A stretch of 59,234 nt of DNA from Eubacteriales bacterium (GTDB taxonomy: Bacteria > Bacillota > Clostridia > Lachnospirales > Lachnospiraceae): positions 1 to 59,234 of the forward strand of contig JAUNPU010000023.1 in the NCBI GenBank assembly GCA_030536555.1, in the 5' to 3' direction. A program made the position numbers and the translations under genes. Within the stretch, counting starts at the first letter, position 1. Each line of letters starts with the position of its first letter. Shown here piece by piece: positions 42,990 through 51,346 of this stretch. The notes below the pieces were generated by a model that was not told where the DNA came from, did no database searches, and saw only the letters and a program-made list of their open reading frames with translations.

Positions 42990-43802
42990 TCACCCGATCT
43001 CCGGAATCGTAATCTCTCCCTGAAATACTTCCGTCGCCGGTCCGGTCATGAAGGCATGTCCGCTCTCCCGGTCCCAGGTAATCTCAAGATTGCCGCCCTT
43101 TAACTGCACCTCCACGGTGTTGTCCACCAGTCCCAGCATCATGCTTGCCACTGCGCAGGCGGTTGCACCGGTTCCGCAGGCCCAGGTCTCCCCGCTGCCC
43201 CGCTCCCAGACGCGCATCCGGATATGTCCCCGATCCAGCACCGTGATGAACTCCGAATTCACCCGGTCCGGGAACCGCTCATGGTTCTCGTATGCCGGTC
43301 CGATCTTCTCCAGATCCAGCCCGTCGATGTCTTCCCGGTAGTATACGGCATGAGGATTGCCCATGCTGATGCCTGTAAATTCCGTCTCCACTCCGTCCAC
43401 CAGAATCTTCTCCGGCAACTCAGAGGTCAGCTCCGGCACGCCCATGTCCACCGTCACGCTGACCACCTTGCCCTTCTCCACCTGCATATCCAGCTGCTTG
43501 ATTCCCGCCCTGGTCTCCACCGTGATCTTCGTGTCCGTCACAATGCCGTGGTCGTAGGCGTATTTGCCCACACAGCGAATGCCGTTTCCGCACATGGCGC
43601 CCTCGCTTCCGTCCTCATTGAACATCCGCATCCGGCAGTCCGCCACCTGTGACGGGCAGATCAGAATCAGACCGTCCGATCCGATTCCAAAGTGACGGTC
43701 ACTGACAAATCTTGCCACCGCCTCCGGGTCTGCCACCTGCTCTTCAAAGCAATTCACATACACATAATCGTTGCCGATTCCCTGCATTTTGGTAAATTTC
43801 AT
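42990..43802 (-). CDS. dapF: Diaminopimelate epimerase
   Basis: 270 residues. Converts LL- to meso-diaminopimelate for lysine and peptidoglycan. Both catalytic cysteines are present: MCGNGIRC and WACGTGATAC. N-terminal FTKMQGIGNDYVYVN and GIGSDGLI are standard. The intact catalytic pair marks this as the housekeeping enzyme; the paralogue at 52654 lacks both cysteines. Same direction and close spacing as the ANTAR gene upstream. Confidence 0.96.
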   Translation of the reverse strand: MKFTKMQGIGNDYVYVNCFEEQVADPEAVARFVSDRHFGIGSDGLILICPSQVADCRMRMFNEDGSEGAMCGNGIRCVGKYAYDHGIVTDTKITVETRAGIKQLDMQVEKGKVVSVTVDMGVPELTSELPEKILVDGVETEFTGISMGNPHAVYYREDIDGLDLEKIGPAYENHERFPDRVNSEFITVLDRGHIRMRVWERGSGETWACGTGATACAVASMMLGLVDNTVEVQLKGGNLEITWDRESGHAFMTGPATEVFQGEITIPEIG

Positions 43803-43825
43803 CGTTCTGTCTCCTGTGTTTTCCT

Positions 43826-44374
43826 TTATCTGTTAATCAAACTGATCACCATCTGAGCCGTCTCGGTCATATTGGTACCGCTGTCCATGCTGCACTTCTG
43901 AAGATAGCGGTGCGCCTCTTCCTCCGTCATATTGTTCCGCTCCATCAGAAGATTCTTCGCCTGAAGGATCAGCTCGTGCTCCTGCCGGTTTCTCTGCTTC
44001 GGCTCCTGGCGAAGCTTCTTCCTCCGCCTGCTCTGGGCCTGCATCATCATTTCCAGGGTGCCGATCAGGTCATGAACCTTCAGGGGCATGGGCAGGCACA
44101 CGACATTCTGCGGCATCTGCGCCGTCCATCTGGCAGGCGACGACACCATCAGCATCTCAAACTCCGGCGGCAGGCAGTCATGGAGCTCGGCAAACAGCAT
44201 ATCTGTCAGACGATATCCACAGACAATGATGCCGCTGCTTAAGTTTTCCACCTGCGCCAGCGTCTGTGCACCGGATGTACAGACAGCCGTCACCTCAAAA
44301 CCGTTCTTCATCAGTATATTTTTGATACTTCTGGCATCCTCCGGCTTGGAAAATGCCACGACCACGCTTGCCAA
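43826..44374 (-). CDS. ANTAR domain response regulator
   Basis: 182 residues. A receiver-like domain (about 1-115) is atypical: the usual phospho-Asp position reads IIVCGYRL, so it may be a pseudo-receiver. A basic linker leads to the ANTAR RNA-binding domain (about 130-182; LILQAKNLLMERNNMTEEEAHRYLQK). ANTAR proteins block terminators by binding paired hairpins. The TTG start at 44374 has GGAGG 7 nt upstream. It lies directly after glnA, whose leader contains a terminator. Confidence 0.92.
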   Translation of the reverse strand: MASVVVAFSKPEDARSIKNILMKNGFEVTAVCTSGAQTLAQVENLSSGIIVCGYRLTDMLFAELHDCLPPEFEMLMVSSPARWTAQMPQNVVCLPMPLKVHDLIGTLEMMMQAQSRRRKKLRQEPKQRNRQEHELILQAKNLLMERNNMTEEEAHRYLQKCSMDSGTNMTETAQMVISLINR

Positions 44375-44411
44375 ACTCTCACCTCCCGGTTATCGAGGTT
44401 CAGAATCATCC

Positions 44412-45749
44412 TCAATACTTATACAGATACTCCTCAACCTCCCAGTCGGTCACTTCGGCGCGGAACTTTTTCCATTCCGCCTCCTTAGCCTTCAGATACT
44501 TGGTATAAATATGCTCTCCAAGCACTTCTCTTGCAAACTGGCTTCCCTTGAACGCCTCCAGCGCCTCGCCCAGGGTCTCCGGAAGCTGCGCAATCCCCCG
44601 CGCCTTTATCTCATCCTCGCCCATGGCAAAAATATTCACATCCACGCTCTCCGGCGGCTCCATCTGATTCCGGATGCCGTCCAGCCCGGCTGCCAGGCAG
44701 ACAGCGATTGCCAGATACGGATTCACCGCAGAATCCGGGCAGCGCAGCTCGATACGGGTGCTCTCCCCCCGCGATGACGGAATGCGGATCATAGAGCTCC
44801 TGCTTGCGGACCCGGACCAGGCAATATAGACCGGCGCGTCATACCCCGGCACCAGCCGCTTGTAAGAATTGACCAGCGGATTGGTCAGAATCGTGATCTC
44901 CCGAATATGAGCCAGGATTCCCGCCATGAACTGATACGCCTCTCTGCTCAGTCCCAGCCGGTCGCTCTCATCCTCGAACACATTCTTGCCGTTCTGATCC
45001 GCCAGAGACATATTGATATGCATTCCGGAACCATTGACCCCCGCCTTCGGCTTCGGCATAAAGGTAGCGTGAAGCCCGTGACGCTTGGCAATGGTCTTCA
45101 CCGCCATCTTGAAGGTCATCACATTGTCCGCCGTGGTCAGACCATCCCCGTACATGAAGTCGATTTCATGCTGCCCCGGTGCGATTTCGTGGTGGGACGC
45201 CTCAATCTCAAATCCCATATCCTCCAGATTCAGCACAATATCCCGGCGCACATTCTCCGCCATGTCAATGGGCCCCACATCAAAATACCCCGCCATCTCA
45301 TGGGTATTGGTGGTCGGTCGTCCCTCCTCATCCGTGTGGAACAGGAAAAATTCACACTCCGGTCCCACCTGAAAGGTATAGCCCATCTCCGCCGCCTGCT
45401 TTAACACCTTCTTCAGCACATACCGCGGGTCCCCCTCAAAATGCTCCCCGTTGGGGCGGTGCACATCACAGATCAGACGCGCCACCTTCCCCTGCTGCGG
45501 TCTCCAGGGAAATATCTCAAAGGTATCCAGATCCGGATACAGGTACATATCCGACTCCTCGATCCGCACAAATCCCTCGATTGCAGAGCCATCAAACATG
45601 CAGCGGTTCTCCAGCGCCTTGCTCAGCTGACTGGACGTGATCGCCACATTCTTCAACATGCCAAAAATATCTGTGAACTGAAGGCGGATGAATTCCACAT
45701 CCTCTTCCTCCACCATACGGATGATATCCTTCTTGCTATATCTGCTCAT
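44412..45749 (-). CDS. glnA: Glutamine synthetase type I
   Basis: About 445 residues, GSI-alpha length. Ammonia assimilation: glutamate, ATP and ammonium to glutamine. Visible motifs: MFDGSAIEGF, GPECEFFLF, NGSGMHINMSL, and SRGESTRIELRCPD. The usual adenylylation tyrosine region is absent, as in Firmicutes. ATG at 45749 follows AAAGGA. The predicted leader contains a terminator and a short ORF overlapping the start as TGATG. Confidence 0.96.
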   Translation of the reverse strand: MSRYSKKDIIRMVEEEDVEFIRLQFTDIFGMLKNVAITSSQLSKALENRCMFDGSAIEGFVRIEESDMYLYPDLDTFEIFPWRPQQGKVARLICDVHRPNGEHFEGDPRYVLKKVLKQAAEMGYTFQVGPECEFFLFHTDEEGRPTTNTHEMAGYFDVGPIDMAENVRRDIVLNLEDMGFEIEASHHEIAPGQHEIDFMYGDGLTTADNVMTFKMAVKTIAKRHGLHATFMPKPKAGVNGSGMHINMSLADQNGKNVFEDESDRLGLSREAYQFMAGILAHIREITILTNPLVNSYKRLVPGYDAPVYIAWSGSASRSSMIRIPSSRGESTRIELRCPDSAVNPYLAIAVCLAAGLDGIRNQMEPPESVDVNIFAMGEDEIKARGIAQLPETLGEALEAFKGSQFAREVLGEHIYTKYLKAKEAEWKKFRAEVTDWEVEEYLYKY

Positions 45750-45844
45750 CACGACTTTTCCTTTCTCTCTCTCATCTTCCGGCGCTGCCACTTCCGCCCA
45801 AAAATGAAAAAGAGGGCGTCAGTAATGCAACGCCCTTGTTCCAT
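45749..45844 (-). CDS. Possible leaderless upstream ORF of glnA (31 codons)
   Basis: The predicted transcription start falls on the A of an ATG at 45844. The frame runs 31 codons (starting MEQGRCITD), passes through the leader terminator hairpin, and its TGA overlaps the glnA ATG. There is no ribosome site, so it would be read as a leaderless message. It may be chance; codon content is not diagnostic. Confidence 0.3.
   Translation of the reverse strand: MEQGRCITDALFFIFGRKWQRRKMRERKEKS
45800..45835 (-). terminator. Terminator in the glnA leader, candidate attenuator
   Basis: On the minus strand GGGCGT (45835-45830) pairs with ACGCCC (45819-45814), followed by TCTTTTTCATTTTT. It lies between the glnA promoter and glnA. 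Because an ANTAR antiterminator gene follows glnA, regulated read-through is likely. I could not find the paired hexaloop hairpins expected of an ANTAR target. Confidence 0.75.
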
Positions 45845-45850
45845 GTGTTA

Positions 45851-45879
45851 ATGATAGCAGTTCCCTTCACGTCTGTCAA
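45851..45879 (-). promoter_or_regulatory. glnA promoter
   Basis: On the minus strand: -35 TTGACA (45874-45879), 17-bp spacer, -10 TATCAT (45851-45856). Predicted start near 45844. Confidence 0.85.
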
Positions 45880-45947
45880 TGCGAAATTCCTGCGTTATTT
45901 TCCTTCCCGCCAGCTTCTTGCAGCCGCCTTCATTCCTGTGAAATTCT

Positions 45948-45976
45948 TGCATCCCCCTACTCCCTGTGCTACAATG
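45948..45976 (+). promoter_or_regulatory. Promoter of the GNAT gene
   Basis: -35 TTGCAT (45948-45953), 17-bp spacer, -10 TACAAT (45971-45976), divergent from the glnA promoter. Confidence 0.72.
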
Positions 45977-46026
45977 ATTGCGGTTCACAATCGAAATCAA
46001 TCCCTTCAAAGGAGAATATACCTATT

Positions 46027-46656
46027 ATGAACAACTCACAGCAGAGAATCCACATCCGCCCCGCATTCCCCAAGGATGCCCCGGCGCTTCTTGCCATCTA
46101 TGCCCCCTATGTGGAGCAGACCGCCATCACCTTCGAGTACACCGTGCCCACGATCCGGGAATTTACCGCCCGCATCGCCCATACCCTGGAACAATACCCT
46201 TATCTGGTGGCAGAATCCGACGGAACCATTCTGGGCTACGCCTATGCAGGTCCCTTCCACGACCGCCCCGCCTACGACTGGTCCGTGGAGACCTCCATCT
46301 ACGTCGCCATGGACCATAAGACCTCCGGCATCGGAAGAAAGCTTTATGACGCCCTGGAAGCCGCACTGAAGGCGCAGGGAATTCTGAATCTCTACGCCTG
46401 CATCGCCTGTCCCGACGGAGACCACGACGAATACTTAAGCCGTGACAGCATTTCCTTCCATAATAAGATGGGCTACCGCTTCGTGGGCGAATTCCGCCAG
46501 TGCGGATACAAGTTTGACCGCTGGTATCACATGGTATGGATGGAGAAATTCATCGGAGAACACTCTAAGACCCAGCCGCCGGTGAAGCGGTTTGAGGAGG
46601 TGCAGGATGAACTTCACAAAATCAGATATTTTCAAACGGCTCCAGAACCTTATTGA
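46027..46656 (+). CDS. GNAT N-acetyltransferase, phosphinothricin acetyltransferase-like
   Basis: 209 residues. GNAT fold with the acetyl-CoA loop HKTSGIGRKLYDALE (residues about 95-110). The order FEYTVPTIREF, GYAYAGPFHDRPAYDWSVETSIYV and FHNKMGYRFVGEFRQCGYKF follows the PAT/YncA family, which acetylates amino acid analogues or methionine sulfone/sulfoximine. Its setting next to glnA is suggestive because such analogues inhibit glutamine synthetase. The 3' end overlaps the convergent aldo/keto reductase by 35 bp. Confidence 0.9.
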   Translation: MNNSQQRIHIRPAFPKDAPALLAIYAPYVEQTAITFEYTVPTIREFTARIAHTLEQYPYLVAESDGTILGYAYAGPFHDRPAYDWSVETSIYVAMDHKTSGIGRKLYDALEAALKAQGILNLYACIACPDGDHDEYLSRDSISFHNKMGYRFVGEFRQCGYKFDRWYHMVWMEKFIGEHSKTQPPVKRFEEVQDELHKIRYFQTAPEPY

Positions 46657-47605
46657 GCTTCGTCATCATCTCTGCATCAATATCCCAGGTGGTGCAGTGA
46701 ATATTCTGCTCAAGCTGTTCTACTGTAGAAGCTCCGCCAATAATGGAAGTTACTTCTTCCTTCTGACGCAGCCAGTTCAGTGCCACCTCGTTCATCGGTT
46801 TTCCATATTCCTCAGCGATCTTCTTGATCTGCTCCGCACCGTCAAAATACGTTTTAAACGCAGGTCCGACCAGCTTCGGATTTGCATTGCGGATATCATC
46901 CTTTGAGAAGTTTGCCCCGGAATGGAACTTTCCTGCCAGAAGTCCCTGGAACAGCGGGCTGTATGGCAGGAACGCCTGCCCGTATTTCTTCACATTCGGC
47001 AGCACTTCCTTCTCTGTCTTATAATCAAGCGGAATATTATGATAGCTGTCCGTATTGCGCTCCAGCATATTGTAAAGGCTCTGCTGGCAATGTACATCCG
47101 TGTAAGTCATCATTTTCTCCACATCTGCCTGAGCAAAGTTGCTGAGACCCACGTAGCGGATCTTTCCTGCCTTTTTCATAATCTCCAGTGCTTCCGCAGT
47201 TTCCTCCAACGGAACTGCCGGATCCGGCCAGTGCATCTGATAGATGTCCACATGGTCTGTCTGAAGTCTCGTCAACGTAGCATCAATCTCCTCCAGAAGA
47301 CTCTTTTTGGACAGATTATTCGTAGTCTCGTGCTTCTCATTCCAGAGAAGTCCGCCCTTGGACGCAATCAGAACTTTGTTACGGAGTCCGTTTTCTTTCA
47401 GCGCTTTTCCCAATACTGTCTCAGAATGTCCCCATCCATAAACCGGTGCCACGTCAAAGAAGTTGATTCCCAGATCAATCGCTGCACGAATGATTCTTTC
47501 TGATTTGTTATCATCCGTAGCATCCCAGTCTCCTCCGAAATTCCAGCATCCAATACCAACTGCGGATATTTCTTCACTAATTTTCCCTACTTTTTTGTAT
47601 ATCAT
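46622..47605 (-). CDS. Aldo/keto reductase
   Basis: 327 residues, NADPH-dependent TIM-barrel reductase. The catalytic tetrad is visible: Asp and Tyr in FFDVAPVYGWG, Lys in IASKGG and His in YQMHWPD. NADPH-binding IIGGASTVEQLEQN near the C-terminus. Last gene of the ribose-type ABC cluster, 20 bp after the permease, so it may act on the imported sugar or polyol. Confidence 0.94.
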   Translation of the reverse strand: MIYKKVGKISEEISAVGIGCWNFGGDWDATDDNKSERIIRAAIDLGINFFDVAPVYGWGHSETVLGKALKENGLRNKVLIASKGGLLWNEKHETTNNLSKKSLLEEIDATLTRLQTDHVDIYQMHWPDPAVPLEETAEALEIMKKAGKIRYVGLSNFAQADVEKMMTYTDVHCQQSLYNMLERNTDSYHNIPLDYKTEKEVLPNVKKYGQAFLPYSPLFQGLLAGKFHSGANFSKDDIRNANPKLVGPAFKTYFDGAEQIKKIAEEYGKPMNEVALNWLRQKEEVTSIIGGASTVEQLEQNIHCTTWDIDAEMMTKLNKVLEPFENI

Positions 47606-47625
47606 ATCCTGTTACCTCCTGCTTC

Positions 47626-48591
47626 TCAGCGTTTCCGCATTTTATCAATCACAACAGCAACTGCAATCAGGCTGCCGATAATGATTTCCATAATAAAGGA
47701 ATTAATCCCCAACAAGGTACCGCCCTGACGAAGCGTAGCCATAATCATCGCACCAAGAACGGTTCCGATTACAGATCCCTCACCGCCGTCCAGACTCGCA
47801 CCACCTACCACGGATGCCGCGATTGCATCCAGCTCATAGCCATCGCCGGAGGTCGGAACACCATTGCCAAGGCGGGCTGCCATCAGAATACCGGCAATAC
47901 CACAGACGATTGCAGAAAATACATACACTCCATATACGGTTGTGCGGATATTGATACCGCTTAACCGAGCAGACTCTTTGTTACTTCCATATGCATAGAT
48001 ATTCCGGCCAAATACAGTTCTGCCTGTAATGAAGATTCCCAGAACAATGATTCCAAACCAGGTCAGGAACATATTCGGAATTCCAAGAAAATCACCTGCT
48101 GCAAATGCAGTAAAGCTCTTCGGAAGGTTGGATATGGTCTTTGCTCCCGTCATCAGAAGAATAACATTTCTGACAATGGTCATGGATGCCATCGTTGCAA
48201 TGAACGGCGGCACTTTTGCATCGTGAACCAGCACACCATTGAATACTCCCACCAGAATACTCGCTGCTATCGCAACCACAACAGCCAGCAGAACCGGCAT
48301 TCCATTGACCATACACATGGAAACCACGATACCGGACAGACCAACCACCGAGCCAACCGAAAGGTCAATTCCGGATGATGTGATTACAAAAGTCATTCCA
48401 ATCGCAATGATTCCATAGATGGATGCCTGTTTCAACAATTTCATTAACGTATCAACTTTAAAAAACACCGGCGATTTCATGCCGAAAAAAGCAAATAACA
48501 CCAGCAAAATTACAACCAGCAACAGTTCTGTCTGAAAACGAGACAGCAACAGATTCTGTTTTTTCTTCTCTGTCTTTTGATTCGCTGCCAT
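47626..48591 (-). CDS. Ribose-type ABC sugar permease (RbsC-like)
   Basis: 321 residues with eight to ten membrane segments. Family blocks: GMTFVITSSGIDLSVGSV near residue 65, and AARLGNGVPTSGDGYELDAIAASVVGGASLDGG toward the C-terminus (quoted in two family blocks GYELDAIAA and VVGGASL). It pairs with the double ATPase at 48594. Confidence 0.94.
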   Translation of the reverse strand: MAANQKTEKKKQNLLLSRFQTELLLVVILLVLFAFFGMKSPVFFKVDTLMKLLKQASIYGIIAIGMTFVITSSGIDLSVGSVVGLSGIVVSMCMVNGMPVLLAVVVAIAASILVGVFNGVLVHDAKVPPFIATMASMTIVRNVILLMTGAKTISNLPKSFTAFAAGDFLGIPNMFLTWFGIIVLGIFITGRTVFGRNIYAYGSNKESARLSGINIRTTVYGVYVFSAIVCGIAGILMAARLGNGVPTSGDGYELDAIAASVVGGASLDGGEGSVIGTVLGAMIMATLRQGGTLLGINSFIMEIIIGSLIAVAVVIDKMRKR

Positions 48592-48593
48592 GC

Positions 48594-50105
48594 CTATGAC
48601 TCCTTTCCATTCTTTCCGGACGCATAACGCATGATATGGTCATCCGTAAATTCGTCTCTTGAAATAATTCCCATCTGCCGTCCCTCGTACATAATCATCA
48701 TTCTGTCCGAAAGACCCATAACCTCCGGCAGATAGGAGGAAATGATAATGATGGTTTTCCCTTCTTTTATCAATTCTTCAAACACTTTATAGATTTCCAG
48801 CTTTGCGCCGACATCAACACCGACCGTCGGCTCGTCAAAGATAAACAGCTCACTGTCCTGCGCCAGCCATTTCGAGATGACAACCTTCTGCTGGTTGCCT
48901 CCGGACAGGTTTTTCACCTTCTGGAATACATTCGGAGTTTTCGTTCTCAGTTTTTCAACGTACTCCTTTGCAATCCTAATGCCCTGCGCTGTATTGATGA
49001 CGCCGCCTTTTGAAATCTTACGGATTGCTACCATGTTGGTATTGTCAGCTACCGACATGCCAAGCGCCAGTCCCTGTGCCCGCCGGTCCTCCGGAAGCAA
49101 TGCGATTCCAGCCTGAATGCCCTGTTCCGGCTTTGTAAAGTTCGCATCCCTGCCCAGAAATGTCACATTTCCTGCTGTTTTAACATCCGCTCCAAATATA
49201 GCTCTGACAATCTCCGTCCGCCCCGAACCTACCAGACCAAACATCCCGAAGATTTCTCCGCGTCTCACCTCAAAGCTGACATCCTGAAATGCTTTTCCGT
49301 TAGAAATATGCTCTGCTTTCAGAACTACCTCGCCCGGCTCTCTGTGTTCGATTCGATACATGTCGTCCACATTTCGTCCTACCATCATGGAAATCAGACG
49401 ATCCTCATCTGTATCTTTAATCGCCACGGTTCCAACCAGCCCGCCATCCTTAAGCACCGTTGCCCGGTCACAGATTCGGAAAATCTCTTCCATTCTGTGA
49501 GAGATATAAAAGATGCCGACCCCGTTCTTTTTCAGCATATCAATAATGCGGAACAGCTGCTCCGTCTCATCGGATGTCAGCAGCGCCGTCGGCTCATCAA
49601 AAATGACCGCTCTGGCCTTCTGATGCATGGTCTTTCCGATTGCAACCATCTCCTGCTGCGCAACAGAAAGAGTTCTGACCAGCGCTTTAGGATCCACATG
49701 CACCTCAATAGAATCCAGCGTCTCTTTCGTCTCCTGATACATTCTCGCATAATCGACCGTTCCAAACCGGGTCTTCGGCAGCTGCCCCATGAAGAAGTTC
49801 TCAGCTACTGACAGATGCTGTGCCAGGTTTACATCCTGATACACTGCGCCCAGTCCCAAAGACTGCGCATGCAATGGAGATTTTACATCCCGCTTTTCTC
49901 CATTGATAAAAATCTCTCCTTCTGTTCTGGTATACACTCCCATCAGGATTTTGATCAGTGTAGATTTACCTGCACCATTTTCTCCTACAAGCGCATGCAC
50001 TTCCCCCGGGAGGAGCTCCAGGTCCACGCCGGAGAGAGCGCGCACACCTGGAAACTCTTTTACAATACCTTTCATGACTACTATGGGCTGTTTCTGTTCC
50101 TGCAT
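48594..50105 (-). CDS. Ribose-type ABC ATPase (RbsA/MglA-like, two nucleotide-binding domains)
   Basis: About 503 residues with two ABC domains. Domain 1: Walker A GENGAGKST, Walker B VIFDEPTALL. Domain 2: degenerate Walker A GLVGSGRTE, signature LSGGNQQK, Walker B FIFDEPTVGVD. This layout is typical of CUT2 carriers for monosaccharides. ATG at 50105 has GGAGG 8 nt upstream. Confidence 0.95.
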   Translation of the reverse strand: MQEQKQPIVVMKGIVKEFPGVRALSGVDLELLPGEVHALVGENGAGKSTLIKILMGVYTRTEGEIFINGEKRDVKSPLHAQSLGLGAVYQDVNLAQHLSVAENFFMGQLPKTRFGTVDYARMYQETKETLDSIEVHVDPKALVRTLSVAQQEMVAIGKTMHQKARAVIFDEPTALLTSDETEQLFRIIDMLKKNGVGIFYISHRMEEIFRICDRATVLKDGGLVGTVAIKDTDEDRLISMMVGRNVDDMYRIEHREPGEVVLKAEHISNGKAFQDVSFEVRRGEIFGMFGLVGSGRTEIVRAIFGADVKTAGNVTFLGRDANFTKPEQGIQAGIALLPEDRRAQGLALGMSVADNTNMVAIRKISKGGVINTAQGIRIAKEYVEKLRTKTPNVFQKVKNLSGGNQQKVVISKWLAQDSELFIFDEPTVGVDVGAKLEIYKVFEELIKEGKTIIIISSYLPEVMGLSDRMMIMYEGRQMGIISRDEFTDDHIMRYASGKNGKES

Positions 50106-50143
50106 AGTCCGTCCCTCCGTCTTAAATACAATCAAGTCAGGTC

Positions 50144-51217
50144 TTATTTACCCGGATACAGTAATTTCTGTACATTTTCATCTTCCAGATTCTCTTTGGT
50201 TACCAGGGTGGTAGCAGCTACTACATCATGCTCTACTGTCTCGCCCTTTAAGGACGCGATTGCAGCCAGCACACCATCATGACCCATTCCATACGGATCC
50301 TGTACTACGATACCGGTCAGAGCGCCATTTTTGATTGCCTCAATTTCTGTATCATCAGAGTCAAATGCATAAGCGATAATGCTGCCTTCTTTTCCGTTCT
50401 GTGCGATAGAGTTTGCAATACCGTCACCCATATGGTTGTTGTCACCGAAAATACCAACTAAATCTTCATTTGCAAGAATCAGGTTATCCACGGTATCCTG
50501 AGCCTTTGCAATATCGTTGTCACAATACTGGGTTTCGATCAGGGTAACATCCGGAGCCAGCTCTTTAATCTTGTCCGCGAAGCCCTCGCAACGTGCCTGA
50601 TTTACTGCAGAGCCAGAGTCTGCACTGATAACTGCAACCTTCTTTCCGGCTGCATCAATACCTGCTGCCTCCCACTTTGCAAGCATATCCTCTGCTGCGG
50701 TTGCTGCTGCTGCATAGTGGTCGGTTGCCAGATGCTGGGTATATACGTCGGTTGCCAGCTTATTATCCACAGTTACAACCGGAATTCCTGCTGCCACTGC
50801 TTCTTCCGTTGCCGGAACGGTTGCGTCAGAGCTGATAGAAGCAATCACGATACCATCCGGCTTCGCGGAAACCGCATTCTCCAGAATCGTCACCTGCTCA
50901 TCAATGTCCGTCTCAGATGCAGGTCCTGCGGTACTTACTTCGATTTCTCCATTGCTCTCATCTGCCGCTGCCTGTGCGCCCAGCAATACCGTCTGCCAGT
51001 AAGAAGAGTCGGTTGCTTTGATGATTACCGTTACTTTGTACGGACCTGTCTTCTCCTCTGAGCCAGCTGCCTCAGTCTTGTTTTCTGCTGCCGCAGTTGC
51101 AGCTTCTGTCGCTGCCGCCTTTGCTGCCTCGGTTTCTTTCGGTGTATTTCCTCCACATGCAGTCAGACCTGCTGCCATCATTGCTGCCATTGCCAGTGCT
51201 AATACTCGTTTCTTCAT
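50144..51217 (-). CDS. Ribose-type sugar-binding lipoprotein
   Basis: About 357 residues. Signal peptide with lipobox GLTAC, an Ala/Glu/Thr linker, then a periplasmic-binding type I fold (IKATDSSYWQTVLLGAQAAADE; GIFGDNNHMGDGIANSI). First gene of the LacI-controlled operon. ATG at 51217 is preferred because GAGGGG lies about 10 nt upstream. The ligand is unknown. Confidence 0.94.
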   Translation of the reverse strand: MKKRVLALAMAAMMAAGLTACGGNTPKETEAAKAAATEAATAAAENKTEAAGSEEKTGPYKVTVIIKATDSSYWQTVLLGAQAAADESNGEIEVSTAGPASETDIDEQVTILENAVSAKPDGIVIASISSDATVPATEEAVAAGIPVVTVDNKLATDVYTQHLATDHYAAAATAAEDMLAKWEAAGIDAAGKKVAVISADSGSAVNQARCEGFADKIKELAPDVTLIETQYCDNDIAKAQDTVDNLILANEDLVGIFGDNNHMGDGIANSIAQNGKEGSIIAYAFDSDDTEIEAIKNGALTGIVVQDPYGMGHDGVLAAIASLKGETVEHDVVAATTLVTKENLEDENVQKLLYPGK

Positions 51218-51260
51218 AATAATAAGCCCCTCTTTCATAATTATAGTTTTAAATTGTTTA

Positions 51261-51289
51261 TATTTTCAGGAGGACGTCTCTCCTGTCAA
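51261..51289 (-). promoter_or_regulatory. Promoter of the sugar ABC operon
   Basis: On the minus strand: -35 TTGACA (51284-51289), 17-bp spacer, -10 AAAATA (51261-51266). A GGAG/CTCC inverted repeat fills the spacer. The -10 is weak. Confidence 0.55.
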
Positions 51290-51301
51290 TATCATCTTAT
51301 C

Positions 51302-51327
51302 CCAATGTGGAACCGCTCCCACATTGG
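51302..51327. promoter_or_regulatory. LacI-type operator O1
   Basis: Perfect 9-bp arms CCAATGTGG and CCACATTGG flank an 8-bp centre AACCGCTC with the central CG typical of LacI-family operators. It lies 13 bp upstream of the sugar operon -35. Confidence 0.85.
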
Positions 51328-51346
51328 TGAAAAAAAACAAACAAAG

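Noticed and set aside
51302..51327. lacI terminator
   Set aside because: The hairpin is followed by no T-run in either useful direction; the central CG and matches at O2 and O3 identify an operator.
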